Below are positions 18,763 through 28,386 of a stretch of DNA of 64,000 nt, piece by piece. Source of the stretch: Rhizobium sp. WYJ-E13 (GTDB lineage Bacteria; Pseudomonadota; Alphaproteobacteria; Rhizobiales; Rhizobiaceae); assembly GCF_018987265.1 (NCBI RefSeq), contig NZ_CP076855.1, forward strand, positions 1 to 64,000, written 5' to 3'. The stretch's first letter is position 1. Every line of letters starts with the position of its first letter. Both the position numbers and the translations under genes were made by a program. Below the pieces are notes generated by a model. The model had not been told where the DNA came from. It did not search any database and saw only the letters and a list, made by a program, of their open reading frames with translations.

Positions 18763-19443
18763 ATGAAGAGGACACTGAATATGCCTTTATCAGGACGCTC
18801 GGGATCTCTGGTGTATGGTTTTGTTGCTGCAGCGCTCATCGCACTCTTTCTGCTCGAGGTGTTGGGTCCATTCGATGTAATGCTGAGCGTCCTCTACATC
18901 CCCGTAATCGTATACACAGCGCGAACATCCACAAGCAGCGCTGTCATTTGCGTTGGCCTCATCTGCGCCGTGTTGTCACTCGTAAGCTTCCTGATCACGG
19001 ATATTTCCACGTTCGAGCCAGTACAATATGCGGAATTTACAGCAGTCATGGTCACAATAGCCGCCACGACGTTGCTCACGGGTACCGTTGGCGCGCCGGC
19101 GCTCTCGGCCGACAGGACGGGCAAGGCGTCGTTTACGGAGCCACGGTCTTCGATCTGGATCATTGACGACACCCGATATGCTGAAGAAATTAAGATGGCG
19201 ACCGGATTCGCTTCTGCCGTTTCCTGCGAGATCCGCCTGCCTCTGTCGGCCGCTGAGTTACATGCCCACGCGGGTCTTCGGTGGCTCAATCGCGCACATC
19301 CCGATCTGGAGCGCGCCAGGGATTCCTTTGCTCGGATTATTCAAAGCTCGAAAAAATCTATCTTCTTGATCGAGCAGTTCGACAGACAGCGCGTTACCGC
19401 AACGGGACGGCAACTCTCTGTCGGCACGGAGGCAAGAGCATGA
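18763..19443 (+). CDS. Truncated sensor-kinase-like membrane protein lacking the phospho-accepting His
   Basis: A 226-residue protein. Residues about 14-95 contain three or four hydrophobic segments (LVYGFVAAALIALFLLEVL, SVLYIPVIVYTA, VICVGLICAVLSLVSFLI and a fourth) like the MASE-type sensor module of rhizobial kinases. From about residue 150 it reads like the HisKA helix of FixL-related kinases: FASAVSCEIRLPLSAAE then AGLRWLNRAHPDLERARDSF. In working kinases this is (I)AHE(I)xQPL; here His-Glu is Cys-Glu, so the phosphorylation site is gone, and the whole ATPase domain is missing. It could be a relic or a dominant-negative dimerisation partner. Confidence 0.6.
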   Translation: MKRTLNMPLSGRSGSLVYGFVAAALIALFLLEVLGPFDVMLSVLYIPVIVYTARTSTSSAVICVGLICAVLSLVSFLITDISTFEPVQYAEFTAVMVTIAATTLLTGTVGAPALSADRTGKASFTEPRSSIWIIDDTRYAEEIKMATGFASAVSCEIRLPLSAAELHAHAGLRWLNRAHPDLERARDSFARIIQSSKKSIFLIEQFDRQRVTATGRQLSVGTEARA

Positions 19444-19592
19444 AGCCACGTTATGCGGCTGTGGCAAAAGACGCCTGAGGGGCTTGGTGAGAGGCGCTAC
19501 ACCTGCATGAGGCGACAAGAGGGCCGCCTCCGAAGAAAAGCACGCCCCGCCTCTAAGCGGATGATCTCCATACAATGACGAGTTTGAGCCAT

Positions 19593-20228
19593 ATGGGACG
19601 CAATCGCGAATTCGACACAGAGACGGCCCTGGAAGCTGTGCTGCGCGTTTTCTGGCGCAAAGGCTATGAGGGTTCCTCCTATACCGACCTGACTGAGGCG
19701 ACCGGGGTACAAAGTCCTTCGCTTTACTCGGCATTTGGCAACAAAGAGGATCTATTTCGCTGTGCGCTTGTGCGCTACAACGATCGTTACTTGGACTATG
19801 TGCCCGAAGCGCTTGCCTTGCCGAGGGCGGGGGACGTCGTGGCATATCTGCTCGATCGCGCCGTCGATCTCAATACTCGCTATCCTGACCGGCTCGGCTG
19901 TTTTGTCATCAATGGACTGCTGGCGGGATCGGATGAGGCGGAACCCATCCGATTGGCCCTGGTCGAAGCCCGCTCTGCCCAAGAAGCGGGGCTTCGACGC
20001 CGACTTGAAAGGGCAAAGGACGAGAAGGATCTTGACGCCAGGGCCGATCCGGCCGTTCTGGCCGCATTCGTGATGACGATCCAACATGGGATCGCAGTGC
20101 AGGCCAAGTCCGGCATTGGCCGCATGGTGCTGCAACCGGTCGTCCGCCAGGCGCTATCGACGTGGCCAGAAGGCGCCTGCTCCAACAGTGTCCGTTCCGA
20201 CCGGAGAGATGACGCCACGCCACGCTGA
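19593..20228 (+). CDS. TetR-family transcriptional regulator
   Basis: A 211-residue TetR-type repressor. The N-terminal helix-turn-helix reads ALEAVLRVFWRKGYEGSSYT, DLTEATGVQSPSLYSAFGNK and EDLF, typical of the AcrR/NemR-like group with a FGNKEDLF hinge. The C-terminal ligand domain has the RGCF(V)-like segment LGCFVINGLLAG. Start chosen at MGRNREF, six codons inside the longest frame. It precedes the condensation-domain gene on the same strand by about 135 bp and is the likely regulator of that gene. Confidence 0.93.
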   Translation: MGRNREFDTETALEAVLRVFWRKGYEGSSYTDLTEATGVQSPSLYSAFGNKEDLFRCALVRYNDRYLDYVPEALALPRAGDVVAYLLDRAVDLNTRYPDRLGCFVINGLLAGSDEAEPIRLALVEARSAQEAGLRRRLERAKDEKDLDARADPAVLAAFVMTIQHGIAVQAKSGIGRMVLQPVVRQALSTWPEGACSNSVRSDRRDDATPR

Positions 20229-20363
20229 TGTCGCGGCGTCCGAACCGGCGCATTCTGGATGCGACGCAATCAATTGCGATCGTAACCAGAACCTGAAACG
20301 GCGGAATGAAGGCGAAACATGGCGATTGCATCCTGTCCCGGTACCCAATGAAAGGACAGTTCC

Positions 20364-21662
20364 GTGCACAATATAGTCAATGACGAGGATCTCAGGCAGT
20401 GCGGCAACGAGAAGATAAATACAGATCCGTTACGCCCGCTCGGAGCATTTGAGAGACTTCTCTATGTCGATTCCATTGCCCACCAGCGACACTTCTGCAT
20501 CGTTGCCGAAATCGAAACTGAAAAGGGGCTAGCCGATTTTCGCCGCGCGATCGACAAGGTGCAGAAACGCCATCCGCTGCTGTGCGCTGGGATCTCGGAG
20601 GATCCCGCAGCCGGCCCGGCCTTCCACCGAAGGAGTGAGGAGATCAAGATCATCTTTGAACCTCTCACATCGATGACGGACTGGCGCCAAGCCGTGGAGC
20701 GTGAACTCGCGACGCCGTTCATCGCAGAGAAGGCGCCGTTGATGCGCGCCATAATCCTTCACAGTCCGCGGCGCTCGATCGTGATCCTGACGCTTCACCA
20801 TTCTATTGGCGACGGCCTTTCAGCCGTCTTTCTCATCCGCGACCTCATGCAGGCCCTGGAAGGTCAAGATCTGCAGGCGCTTGGCCTGCCTCCGACAATG
20901 GAGGAACTCGCAACGCGGGCCGCTGAGGCAAGCGGGACGACGATCGCAAACGGCAGGGCCCCGGAGGCAGTGCTCGAGCACATGCGCTCGCTTGCCTGCT
21001 CGCCTTTGTGGCGGCCGTTCCAGGGAGATCAACCTTCTGTCTCCAGCCTGACCTTGTCCCGCAGCTCCAGCGAGTTGCTGCGCGCGACCAGCCGCGCTCA
21101 GGGCACGACTGTCCATGGAGCACTATGTGCAGCGGTCGTTCGCAGCATTGCAAGTGAGCTCAGCCAGGAGACGGTTCTGATCGCGAACCCGATCAATCGA
21201 CGCAGCGACGTCGGTGCTGTCGATGGCGTGTGTGCGTTGATCGCAGATCTGGAAATGGTCCACTTTCCAATAAGCGTCCCTTCGAATTTCTGGGACCTCG
21301 CCAGGCACGCCACCGGGAAACTTGCCGAAGCCAGAGGCCATCAGGCGCTCTACAACCACATTTCCGGCATGCAGTCGTTGCTGCCGTCGCGCACAGATCC
21401 GGCATTGGCTTCGGGCATCTTCGCCTCTATGCGCCCGGATGTCATTCTTAGCAATCTTGGCAGCCTGCCGATCCCGTGCAAGATTGGGAACACAACGCTC
21501 AAGACCCTCTTCGGACCCTTTGTCCAAGGGCGATTCCGCGAGGAACGGGTCATCGGCGCGGCCTCGACCGATGGCAGGTTGACGGTCGTGCAAAGCAGCC
21601 CGAACTATATCCGGTCGGTCCTGCCAAGGATGAAAGAGGAACTCCTGCGGGCCTGCGGCTGA
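20364..21662 (+). CDS. Stand-alone condensation-domain acyltransferase
   Basis: A 432-residue protein of the condensation-domain superfamily (chloramphenicol acetyltransferase fold). The active-site motif HHxxxDG is present as His145-His146-Ser-Ile-Gly-Asp150-Gly151, preceded by SIVILTL. The N-terminal LGAFERLLYVDSIAHQRHFC and the later RRSDVGAVDGVC and LSNLGSLPIPCKIG segments match alcohol acyltransferase/PapA5-like members that join an acyl group to an alcohol or amine without carrier domains. It begins at GTG behind an AAAGGACAG site. No nonribosomal peptide or polyketide modules lie nearby, so it probably acts alone. Controlled perhaps by the TetR gene just upstream. Confidence 0.85.
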   Translation: MHNIVNDEDLRQCGNEKINTDPLRPLGAFERLLYVDSIAHQRHFCIVAEIETEKGLADFRRAIDKVQKRHPLLCAGISEDPAAGPAFHRRSEEIKIIFEPLTSMTDWRQAVERELATPFIAEKAPLMRAIILHSPRRSIVILTLHHSIGDGLSAVFLIRDLMQALEGQDLQALGLPPTMEELATRAAEASGTTIANGRAPEAVLEHMRSLACSPLWRPFQGDQPSVSSLTLSRSSSELLRATSRAQGTTVHGALCAAVVRSIASELSQETVLIANPINRRSDVGAVDGVCALIADLEMVHFPISVPSNFWDLARHATGKLAEARGHQALYNHISGMQSLLPSRTDPALASGIFASMRPDVILSNLGSLPIPCKIGNTTLKTLFGPFVQGRFREERVIGAASTDGRLTVVQSSPNYIRSVLPRMKEELLRACG

Positions 21663-22253
21663 TACGGTCTGTGATGTTCTGGCTTGGCGCCCGCGAGCGT
21701 CGCGAGCGTCGAAAGACCACGCCACGACTTTTCGTTTTTCGATACGGCCATAACATGGAGCCTCACAAGACATGCTCGATGCACGCGGGCTAAGCGCCTC
21801 GTCTATCCGAAGTACCCGCGGCCGTCGGATACTGGAATCTGAAGGCGGTAATGTCCTTGTGCCAGTCGATGATCGGCATTCCTCGCAAATCCCGCTATAG
21901 GCGGGGCAACCGCCCGCAATCGCTGCCACCGGTGCCCCGTCTGCCTGAAACCCTTATGTGGAAAACACCCTGCCGGGGAGCCCGGGTTGGAAACTTCGGA
22001 CCCGGATTGCTCTCATTTTGCGCAACGCAGCCTTTCTGCGATTTTATCTTCATCCGCACCGTGGTGTCCCGCAGAGTGAACACAGAGCCGGCTGACACGC
22101 GCTCTCCGAACTGTTGGTTGATCCCGTGTCGCAGCTTCGATCCCACACCGTTCAGTGAGGGATCTCACTTTGACGGCGTCTCGTACCTGCTCGCAGACGT
22201 CAAGGCCAGCGGTGCATCACGACGGCACCCGTTATAAAGCAAGGAGATAGTCG
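21663..22253. other. Intergenic, nothing recognised
   Basis: Nearly 600 bases between the condensation-domain gene and the exported hydrolase. ORFs here show no family features. Confidence 0.5.
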
Positions 22254-23027
22254 ATGAACAGGTTTTTGAAGACAACGATTCTACTGGCGCTTGCAGGCAC
22301 CTTTTCAACCGGGGCGCTTGCCGCATCGGGCAAGCCGACGGTCGTCCTCGTTCATGGCGCGTTTGCCGACGCGTCGAGCTGGAATGGCGTCATCTCGATC
22401 CTCGAGAGAGATGGTTTCAAGGTCGTTGCCGTTGCCAATCCCCTGCGCAGCGTCAAAACCGATGGCGACTATGTTGCCCGCATCGTCGAAAGTATCAAGA
22501 CGCCGGTGGTGCTCGTGGGTCATTCCTATGGCGGCTCGGTGATTAGCGCATCAGGCGCTGCAGCTAAGAACGTGAAGTCCCTCGTCTACGTGGCAGCTTT
22601 CGCACCGGAGGTGGGGGAATCGGCTGCCGATCTGTCGGATCGGTTTCCCGGAGGGACATTGAAGCCGACGCTGGCCGAACCCGTCGCCCTTGCTGGTGGC
22701 GACAAGGACATGTCCATTCGCAAGGACAGGTTTCACGAGCAGTTCGCCGCAGACATTGCCGCGCCGGTGGCAGACCTGATGGCGGCTACACAACGTCCGA
22801 TCACGTTGTCCGCACTGACGGAGCCGGCCCCGGGCGCGGCCTGGCGGACAATTCCCTCGTTCTTCATCTACGGCGAAAAAGACAAGAACATCCCTGCTCA
22901 AGCCCACGCGTTCATGGCCGACCGTGCGCACTCCAAAGACACGGTGGCCGTCAAGGATGCATCGCACGTGGTCATGATCTCGCATGCGAACAAGGTTGCG
23001 AAGGTGATCGAGGAGGCGGCCAAGTAA
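22254..23027 (+). CDS. Exported alpha/beta hydrolase
   Basis: A 257-residue alpha/beta hydrolase with a Sec signal peptide (TTILLALAGTFSTGALAAS, cleavage near residue 24). The oxyanion segment VLVHGAFADASSWNGVI, the nucleophile elbow GHSYGG (Ser91), a catalytic Asp in IYGEKDKNI and a His in KDASHVVMISH are all visible, so the enzyme should be active in the periplasm. It is of the common rhizobial group annotated as exported hydrolase. An AAGGAGATAG site precedes the ATG. Convergent with a LysR gene. Confidence 0.93.
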   Translation: MNRFLKTTILLALAGTFSTGALAASGKPTVVLVHGAFADASSWNGVISILERDGFKVVAVANPLRSVKTDGDYVARIVESIKTPVVLVGHSYGGSVISASGAAAKNVKSLVYVAAFAPEVGESAADLSDRFPGGTLKPTLAEPVALAGGDKDMSIRKDRFHEQFAADIAAPVADLMAATQRPITLSALTEPAPGAAWRTIPSFFIYGEKDKNIPAQAHAFMADRAHSKDTVAVKDASHVVMISHANKVAKVIEEAAK

Positions 23028-23338
23028 GTATCTTGCTGGTCTCAGAACCGCGAGACGCACCTGTCGGAAGTGCGTCTCCACTTCACGGGGAATGCCCGAC
23101 GCGCCACTTCGGGGTACAGGAAAAGGGGCCACCGCTTTATCTGGTCGAGCCATGCGAAGATCGCGACAGCCTGGCGCGGCTTTGCCCTTGGCGAAATCCG
23201 CTAGTCAATCACCTTGATGGCTCATGGCGATCGTCGATAAAGATGGCTGTAAGAGGCGACTGGATGTGATGAGCAGTCGGGCTAGGTCAAGCCGACACAT
23301 CGCTCGATGGAAGTGCCGCGCAAAGCGGATCGACCTGC
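23028..23338. other. Intergenic between convergent genes
   Basis: No gene recognised. Confidence 0.4.
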
Positions 23339-24235
23339 TCAGTTGAAGTGGCGATGCGCCCGAAGCCTTTCGACAGCGAACTCTATGAAGCTTCGCACTT
23401 TGGCAGAGGCGTTGCGGCCATTCGGATGGATGACATGGATCGGCAACGGATCTTCCTCATATTCCGACAACACGGTCTGCAGCTTGCCTGTTTCAAGCTG
23501 GACCGCGACCTTGTAAGACAAGACCCTGGTCAGCCCCCAGCCTCTCTCGGCCGCTGAAATGGCCGCTTCATTGGTGCTCGTCGTCAATCTCGGGCTTATC
23601 AGGATCGATGGTGCCTGGGCTCCGCTGAACCCCCATTCGAGCACGGATCCGGTGCTCGTCGCGGCGACGATGCGATGACTGTTGAGATCGGCCGGCACGA
23701 TCGGCACGCCAAACGTCGCGAAGTATTTCGGGGCTCCGCAAATCACCCGTTTGACAGAGCCAACACGAGTGGCGGTAAAGCCGGAGGCCGGCAAGTCGCC
23801 CACACGTATTGCGACATCGACCCCTTCTTCAATAATATTGACGGCCCGATCGACAAACATTCCGCGAGCTGAAACTTCAGGATAGTGATCGAGATATTCG
23901 GTAATGATGGGCAGGATAAACCTGGTGCCGAACATGGCCGATGCTGTCACGGTTAGCGACCCCTTCGGTCTCGCATTGGCGCCGGCGGCGACCGCCTCGG
24001 TCTCGGCAAGCTCAATCAGCAGCCGCTGGCAGTCGGTGACGTAGCGGGCTCCGGCTTCCGTCAGTCTGACCGATCGTGTTGTGCGCACGAGCAACCGCGT
24101 GCCTATCGTCTCTTCCAATGCTGACACGATCCGGGTGACGGCTGGCGGGCTCAGTTGCAACTGGCGGCCCGCATCTGCGAAGCTTTCAGCTTCAGCGACC
24201 TTGACGAATACCTTCATTGCTTGCCAGCGATCCAT
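23339..24235 (-). CDS. LysR-family transcriptional regulator
   Basis: A 298-residue LysR regulator. The helix-turn-helix is FADAGRQLQLSPPAVTRIVS followed by ALEETIGTRLLVRTTRSVRL; the effector domain has the landmark EGVDVAIRVGDLPASGF. A GGAGGCACC site precedes the ATG. It is convergent with the exported hydrolase gene and its promoter side faces a gene-free stretch, so no target is obvious. Confidence 0.93.
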   Translation of the reverse strand: MDRWQAMKVFVKVAEAESFADAGRQLQLSPPAVTRIVSALEETIGTRLLVRTTRSVRLTEAGARYVTDCQRLLIELAETEAVAAGANARPKGSLTVTASAMFGTRFILPIITEYLDHYPEVSARGMFVDRAVNIIEEGVDVAIRVGDLPASGFTATRVGSVKRVICGAPKYFATFGVPIVPADLNSHRIVAATSTGSVLEWGFSGAQAPSILISPRLTTSTNEAAISAAERGWGLTRVLSYKVAVQLETGKLQTVLSEYEEDPLPIHVIHPNGRNASAKVRSFIEFAVERLRAHRHFN

Positions 24236-24716
24236 GGTGCCTCCGTTTATACAGACGTTTGAAATTATTCACTCGGTTTCACAGACTTGGCTTCTCAATC
24301 GACATCACTTCAGCCCTTTCTGCGAACCCGAAATCCCAACCTCGAGCATGGCCAGCGTGGACGAAGCGACCAGCACGGTTCACGTATTTGCGGACGCGGT
24401 TTGGCATCCGGTTAACTAGAGCCATCTCGCTACCGCTTCCGTCCTGTCGATCCCTGGCATTGCGTTGGTACCTTCCGGATTGGGTTGACAGGGCCGGGCG
24501 CAGCCCCCTTGCGTTTCCCCGCGTCGATGCCAGCGTCTCCGTCGCAATTATCCTGCAGGCCGAGGCCGCTCGGGATCGTTCCCGTTTTGCGACGCTTGAG
24601 CCAGAGGCTTTGCGACGTGAGTGTATCTTCGCCCAAATCAATGGTTCGGGCTTTCATAATGAGCGTTGTGTTTTTAACAATTGCACGATTTCGACGGCGT
24701 GGTGCCGACGTGTTCG
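24236..24716. other. Intergenic, nothing recognised
   Basis: Short overlapping ORFs without family features; probable decayed DNA between the LysR and AraC genes. Confidence 0.45.
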
Positions 24717-25784
24717 CTAGTCACCCATCGTCCGGCGCCAGCGCGCTGGAGTGTCTCCCAGGATCTTGCGAAACGCTTGTGTCATGTGTGCTTGGCTGCT
24801 GAAGCCCGTGCGCAGGGCAGCTTCCACGATCGACACGTCCTGCCGCTTTAGGAGTTCCTGGGCACGCGCGACCCGGCATTGGACGATGTAGGCTGCCGGG
24901 GCATGGCCCGTGGCGGCTCGGAACTGACTTGCAAAGTGCATGCGGCTCAAACCGGCGACATCACTCAGTTCAGCGAGGTAGATCGGCCGCTCGAGATGCG
25001 CGTCGATATACTCGATAACACGTATGAGACGCCATTTTGCCAGCGGTGAGACTTTACTGGGACGGACACCGATCGCGCTATGATAGAGCCCAAGGAGGCG
25101 TGATGTCAGCGTCAGTCCCAAGGCATCCAGAAAGCTCGGACCGAGCAAAGCATCAGAGGCTTCAAAGCCACGCAACGTTCGCGCAATCTGCCCGAGGTTG
25201 TCATTCTCCAGACGCTGGCTCTCGAAAAGGCAGATCGGGCCGGCTGGCGCGCGGCCGAATGTAGCTTCATGACATTCGACCAAGAGGGACTGCGGAATGA
25301 AGATCCGAAAAACATTATAGGAGGTTCGTACAACACCACGCCAACAGCCCTGAGCCGGCCCCGTCAAGAACATCGTGTTTGGGAACCACTGACCGCTCCA
25401 GACGGAGCGACCGTCTAGGGAAATTTCTCCGGTGATCTTGTGCGACACGATGCTGAGTATATGAGAATCGTCATTCTGGTCCGAATAGACTTCGGTCACG
25501 CCAACTGGCCGCGAATCGACCCAACGCGACAACGCTATGCGCGATGCGTTTTGTCCCGGCTCCGAACCGACCGGATTGGGGCGGCGACGCCAGTGCGATT
25601 CTGATTGAACAAGTTTGGATTGCGCGGGCTGCAAGCGTGGCTCAGAAGTCGGTCTGGCCTGGAGTGCGACTTCAGGTGAAAATTCGTCATCCAATGGGTT
25701 GAAGCTCTCGCTGTCTGAAGAGATTGTTACGGAATTTGCCAGGGACCTGTCGCTCCTTTGGCTGCCGGCATCCCGACTGGTCAT
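24717..25784 (-). CDS. AraC-family transcriptional regulator
   Basis: A 355-residue regulator with a C-terminal AraC double helix-turn-helix: LAELSDVAGLSRMHFASQFR and ATGHAPAAYIVQ for the first, then VSIVEAALRTGFSSQAHMTQ and AFRKILGDTPARWRR for the second. About 60 N-terminal residues are low-complexity and probably unstructured. The middle domain is weakly cupin-like. The start at 25784 has a GAGGAGAAAG site; 15 upstream codons are ignored. No adjacent target is obvious. Confidence 0.92.
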   Translation of the reverse strand: MTSRDAGSQRSDRSLANSVTISSDSESFNPLDDEFSPEVALQARPTSEPRLQPAQSKLVQSESHWRRRPNPVGSEPGQNASRIALSRWVDSRPVGVTEVYSDQNDDSHILSIVSHKITGEISLDGRSVWSGQWFPNTMFLTGPAQGCWRGVVRTSYNVFRIFIPQSLLVECHEATFGRAPAGPICLFESQRLENDNLGQIARTLRGFEASDALLGPSFLDALGLTLTSRLLGLYHSAIGVRPSKVSPLAKWRLIRVIEYIDAHLERPIYLAELSDVAGLSRMHFASQFRAATGHAPAAYIVQCRVARAQELLKRQDVSIVEAALRTGFSSQAHMTQAFRKILGDTPARWRRTMGD

Positions 25785-26338
25785 CTCTTTCTCCTCGTGA
25801 TCTCCTTGGAACCAAAGTCTTGAGGGCAAAGACGTTGGGACACGTTTGTTATCGGCTCGACGGGACGGTGACTAGGCGTCCCAACTGTTTTTGGGGGCGC
25901 AGTCCTGAATTGCTGTCGACGATCCCAGCGAGCGTCTCCGATAGACCTATCATAGGAGAGGATTATCTCTCAATCGCGTTACGGTTGCGAGAGGATCGGC
26001 CTTGCGCCACAGGCCATCATTTGCCGTGTAGAAATGCAACCTCGCGGAGCCTTCACCAACATTTTATCTGTCGTGATGCGGATTGCCATCGAGAGGAGTG
26101 CTGCAGGCGTCAAGCCCATGTGGGCTGACACGAAAGCTGGTCGCGTTATCTCTAAAAATGGCAAGCCGATAGCCCTTCCGTGATGCGGTTCAATAAGACT
26201 TACGTATCGGCCGGGTTAAACTCGGAGGCGATTCATCTGCCGCTTCGCCCGACGTATTGTCGGCACCGATCGGCGACCGCGTCGGCGGCTCGTGCGGGCC
26301 TTTGCGCTCTAGATTTTCAGCCGGATAGGACCTGACAC
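25785..26338. other. Intergenic, nothing recognised
   Basis: Divergent upstream region of the AraC gene and the DUF992-like relic. No gene recognised. Confidence 0.45.
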
Positions 26339-26799
26339 ATGAAAAACAGACTTCGTCTCTTTGCAATTGTTATGCTTGCCGTCCCCTCCGCCACGACCGC
26401 TGCCCAGACCGAAGTCGGCAAATTGGATTGCGACGTGTCGAAGCGGATTGGAGTAATTGTCGGCTCGAAGCAGGGCATCGACTGCACGTTCACGTCTGAT
26501 GCTGGCAACCACAGCCAACACTATGTCGGCACGATCACTAACTTTGGGCTCGACATCGGGACTGTTGAGAAGGGCCGCCTTTTATGGTTGGTTTTCAACG
26601 CTACGCGCGGGCCGGTCACCTGCAGGGCGAGTATGTCGGCGCTACTGCAAATGCGAGCGTTGTGGTGGGCGGGGGCGCCAACCTCCTCGTCGGGGGCACC
26701 AATAAGACGGTCTCGCTTCAGCCGATTTCCCTCGACGGAGATGTCGGCGTCAACCTTGCCGTTGGCGTCACGGCTTTGACGCTCCAGGTTGCGAAGTAA
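26339..26799 (+). pseudogene. Frameshifted DUF992 exported protein
   Basis: Frame one starts with a signal peptide (LFAIVMLAVPSATTAAQ) followed by KLDCDVSKRIGVIVGSKQGI and TNFGLDIGTVEKGRLLW, the DUF992 N-terminal half. From about 26615 another frame continues with GHLQGEYVGATANASVVVGG, GANLLVGGTNKTVSLQPI and GVNLAVGVTALTLQVAK, the family's C-terminal half. A single-base indel near 26600-26620 separates them. Joined, the protein would be about 153 residues, the usual size. DUF992 proteins are small secreted proteins of unknown function in Rhizobiales. Confidence 0.85.
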
Positions 26800-26891
26800 C
26801 ATCTTCTGAGACGCAGCCTTGCGAGGTCGATCGCGAGATCTGCATTCGATTTTGCCGCGGCCATTTGTGGCCCTAGTTACCTGGACTGGTC

Positions 26892-27242
26892 ATGTTCGAT
26901 CAAAAAAAACACCCAGTGCCGAATATTGCAATCGCCCCGTCTGGCTCGTCCCTTGCGATCCCAGCCGAAACGACCGCAAGGTTGGCACGAAAAACTCTCA
27001 TGCTTGATATGTCGTCCCATGCGGACCGATTGGCTGAGGACGCCGGCCTGAGACAGCGGAGCGATCTGCAGATCGTCCTTTACGATATCGCCCAGTCGCT
27101 TCGGGCGCGTGCGGACGATATCGCTTCGGCACGCGCCGGCCCGTTGTTGATCGAGCGGATTAGAGGAAGCCTCGAACGGATCGAACGCGATCTCCACAAC
27201 ACGGCCGAACGTGGCAGTCTGGTCTGCATCTCGACCACATGA
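26892..27242 (+). CDS. Hypothetical protein, helical
   Basis: A 116-residue protein without recognised family. The second half is predicted helical (DLQIVLYDIAQSLRARADDI, then LLIERIRGSLERIERDL). It shows a faint resemblance in length and helix pattern to the hypothetical protein at 40436-40777, including a shared (P)xxIxRxxxxIExIExxL stretch. The ribosome binding site is weak. Minus-strand ORFs over it look like shadows. Confidence 0.5.
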   Translation: MFDQKKHPVPNIAIAPSGSSLAIPAETTARLARKTLMLDMSSHADRLAEDAGLRQRSDLQIVLYDIAQSLRARADDIASARAGPLLIERIRGSLERIERDLHNTAERGSLVCISTT

Positions 27243-27496
27243 CCAGCAAGTCTGCAAACGGCCCGTTCGGCATGGTCTCACGGGCACCGGCAACTGGCGC
27301 AAGGCGCAAACGTATCCGAACCGTCCTCGATCATTGCGGGATGGGGTTAGGCTTGCGTCGGCACTGAGGTTCCGCGAACGCTCCTGGCAATTACAAAAGC
27401 AACGCAAAAGCCCTTGCCGCGACATTCATTCGAAGGCTTCATCATCAGGATCCAGCCGTCGTGCTGGAACGTACCTATATCCGAGAAGGGGAGCTG

Positions 27497-27913
27497 ATGA
27501 CCACTGTCAAACTCGTAAGCGACGCACAAGCCGCAAACAATCCGGACATACTTGCAGTCTTCAACGATATCCGCACCACCCGGCAATCCGATTTCATCAA
27601 CAATTTCTGGCGGGCACTCGCCATCGACCCCCCGCTTCTTCAGCGCACCTGGAGCGGTTTGAAGGCCGTCATGGCGAGCGAGGGGGCACTCGACCCCCTG
27701 GTGCGAGAGATGATCTACATTGCAGTCTCCACGGCTAATGGGTGCGCCTATTGCATCCACTCCCACACGGCCGCAGCCCGCGCACGCGGCATGAGCGACG
27801 CCCAGCATGCGGAGCTCTTGGCGGTCATCGGCCTGGCGGCACAGACCAATCATCTGGTCACGGCGATGCAGGTCCCGGTCGATCTTGAGTTCGAGGTCAA
27901 TTCCGAAGACTAA
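27497..27913 (+). CDS. Carboxymuconolactone decarboxylase/AhpD-fold peroxidase-like protein
   Basis: A 138-residue protein of the AhpD-like fold. The redox motif CxxC with following His is present: Cys83-Ala-Tyr-Cys86-Ile-His, in STANGCAYCIHSHTAAARAR. Members with this motif act as alkylhydroperoxidases. The preceding segment LDPLVREMIYIAV matches the family. The ATG at 27497 has a GGGAG site; 12 more codons in frame upstream are not favoured. It is one of three proteins of this fold in the window. Confidence 0.92.
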   Translation: MTTVKLVSDAQAANNPDILAVFNDIRTTRQSDFINNFWRALAIDPPLLQRTWSGLKAVMASEGALDPLVREMIYIAVSTANGCAYCIHSHTAAARARGMSDAQHAELLAVIGLAAQTNHLVTAMQVPVDLEFEVNSED

Positions 27914-28386
27914 CTGCTTCTGCCGCCTTGATTAGCCTGTTCGCCAGCCTGTCTGGCGCTCGCGACCTGCGATCGTCGGCTTGAATGCGTCATCAGCATG
28001 CCTGGGCCGCGCAGGGAAGCCGCGCTTTCGGACCCTTTCGATTCTTGAAAGTGAGCGTGCGCCCGTCGAGGCTGTTTGAAAGACGGCATCCTGCCATCAG
28101 GGCTGCAAACGGCCGGAAGGTTTCGATCATGTCTTGTGGGCGAAAGCGAGCGGCAAGACAAAAGGAGGTCACCGCGTGATGGGGGGAGCGGTGACCTCAA
28201 GTCGAAGGTCCAGGACCTTCTGGGGAGCTTCCAGGATGGGAACCAGGAAACGTCATCATAATGACCGAAGATTCCTCGATCGCAACTACAAAAACGCCCT
28301 TAGATTGAGTAAAATACTTTCAAAAACAACCTGAGGGTTACTTTTGTAATCATCTGTTGCATTGAACGCTTTGCGGCGTGAACAGG
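27914..28386. other. Intergenic with a strong hairpin, no gene recognised
   Basis: Holds the stem-loop listed separately at 28165-28198. An adjacent 15-base palindrome, AAGGTCC-A-GGACCTT, lies at 28205-28219. No ORF is convincing. Confidence 0.5.
28165..28198. repeat. Perfect 11-bp-arm stem-loop
   Basis: GAGGTCACCGC at 28165-28175 pairs with GCGGTGACCTC at 28188-28198 around a 12-base G-rich loop. It is not followed by a T run, so it is not an ordinary intrinsic terminator. It could be a small-RNA element, an operator or an attachment-site-like palindrome. Confidence 0.7.
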
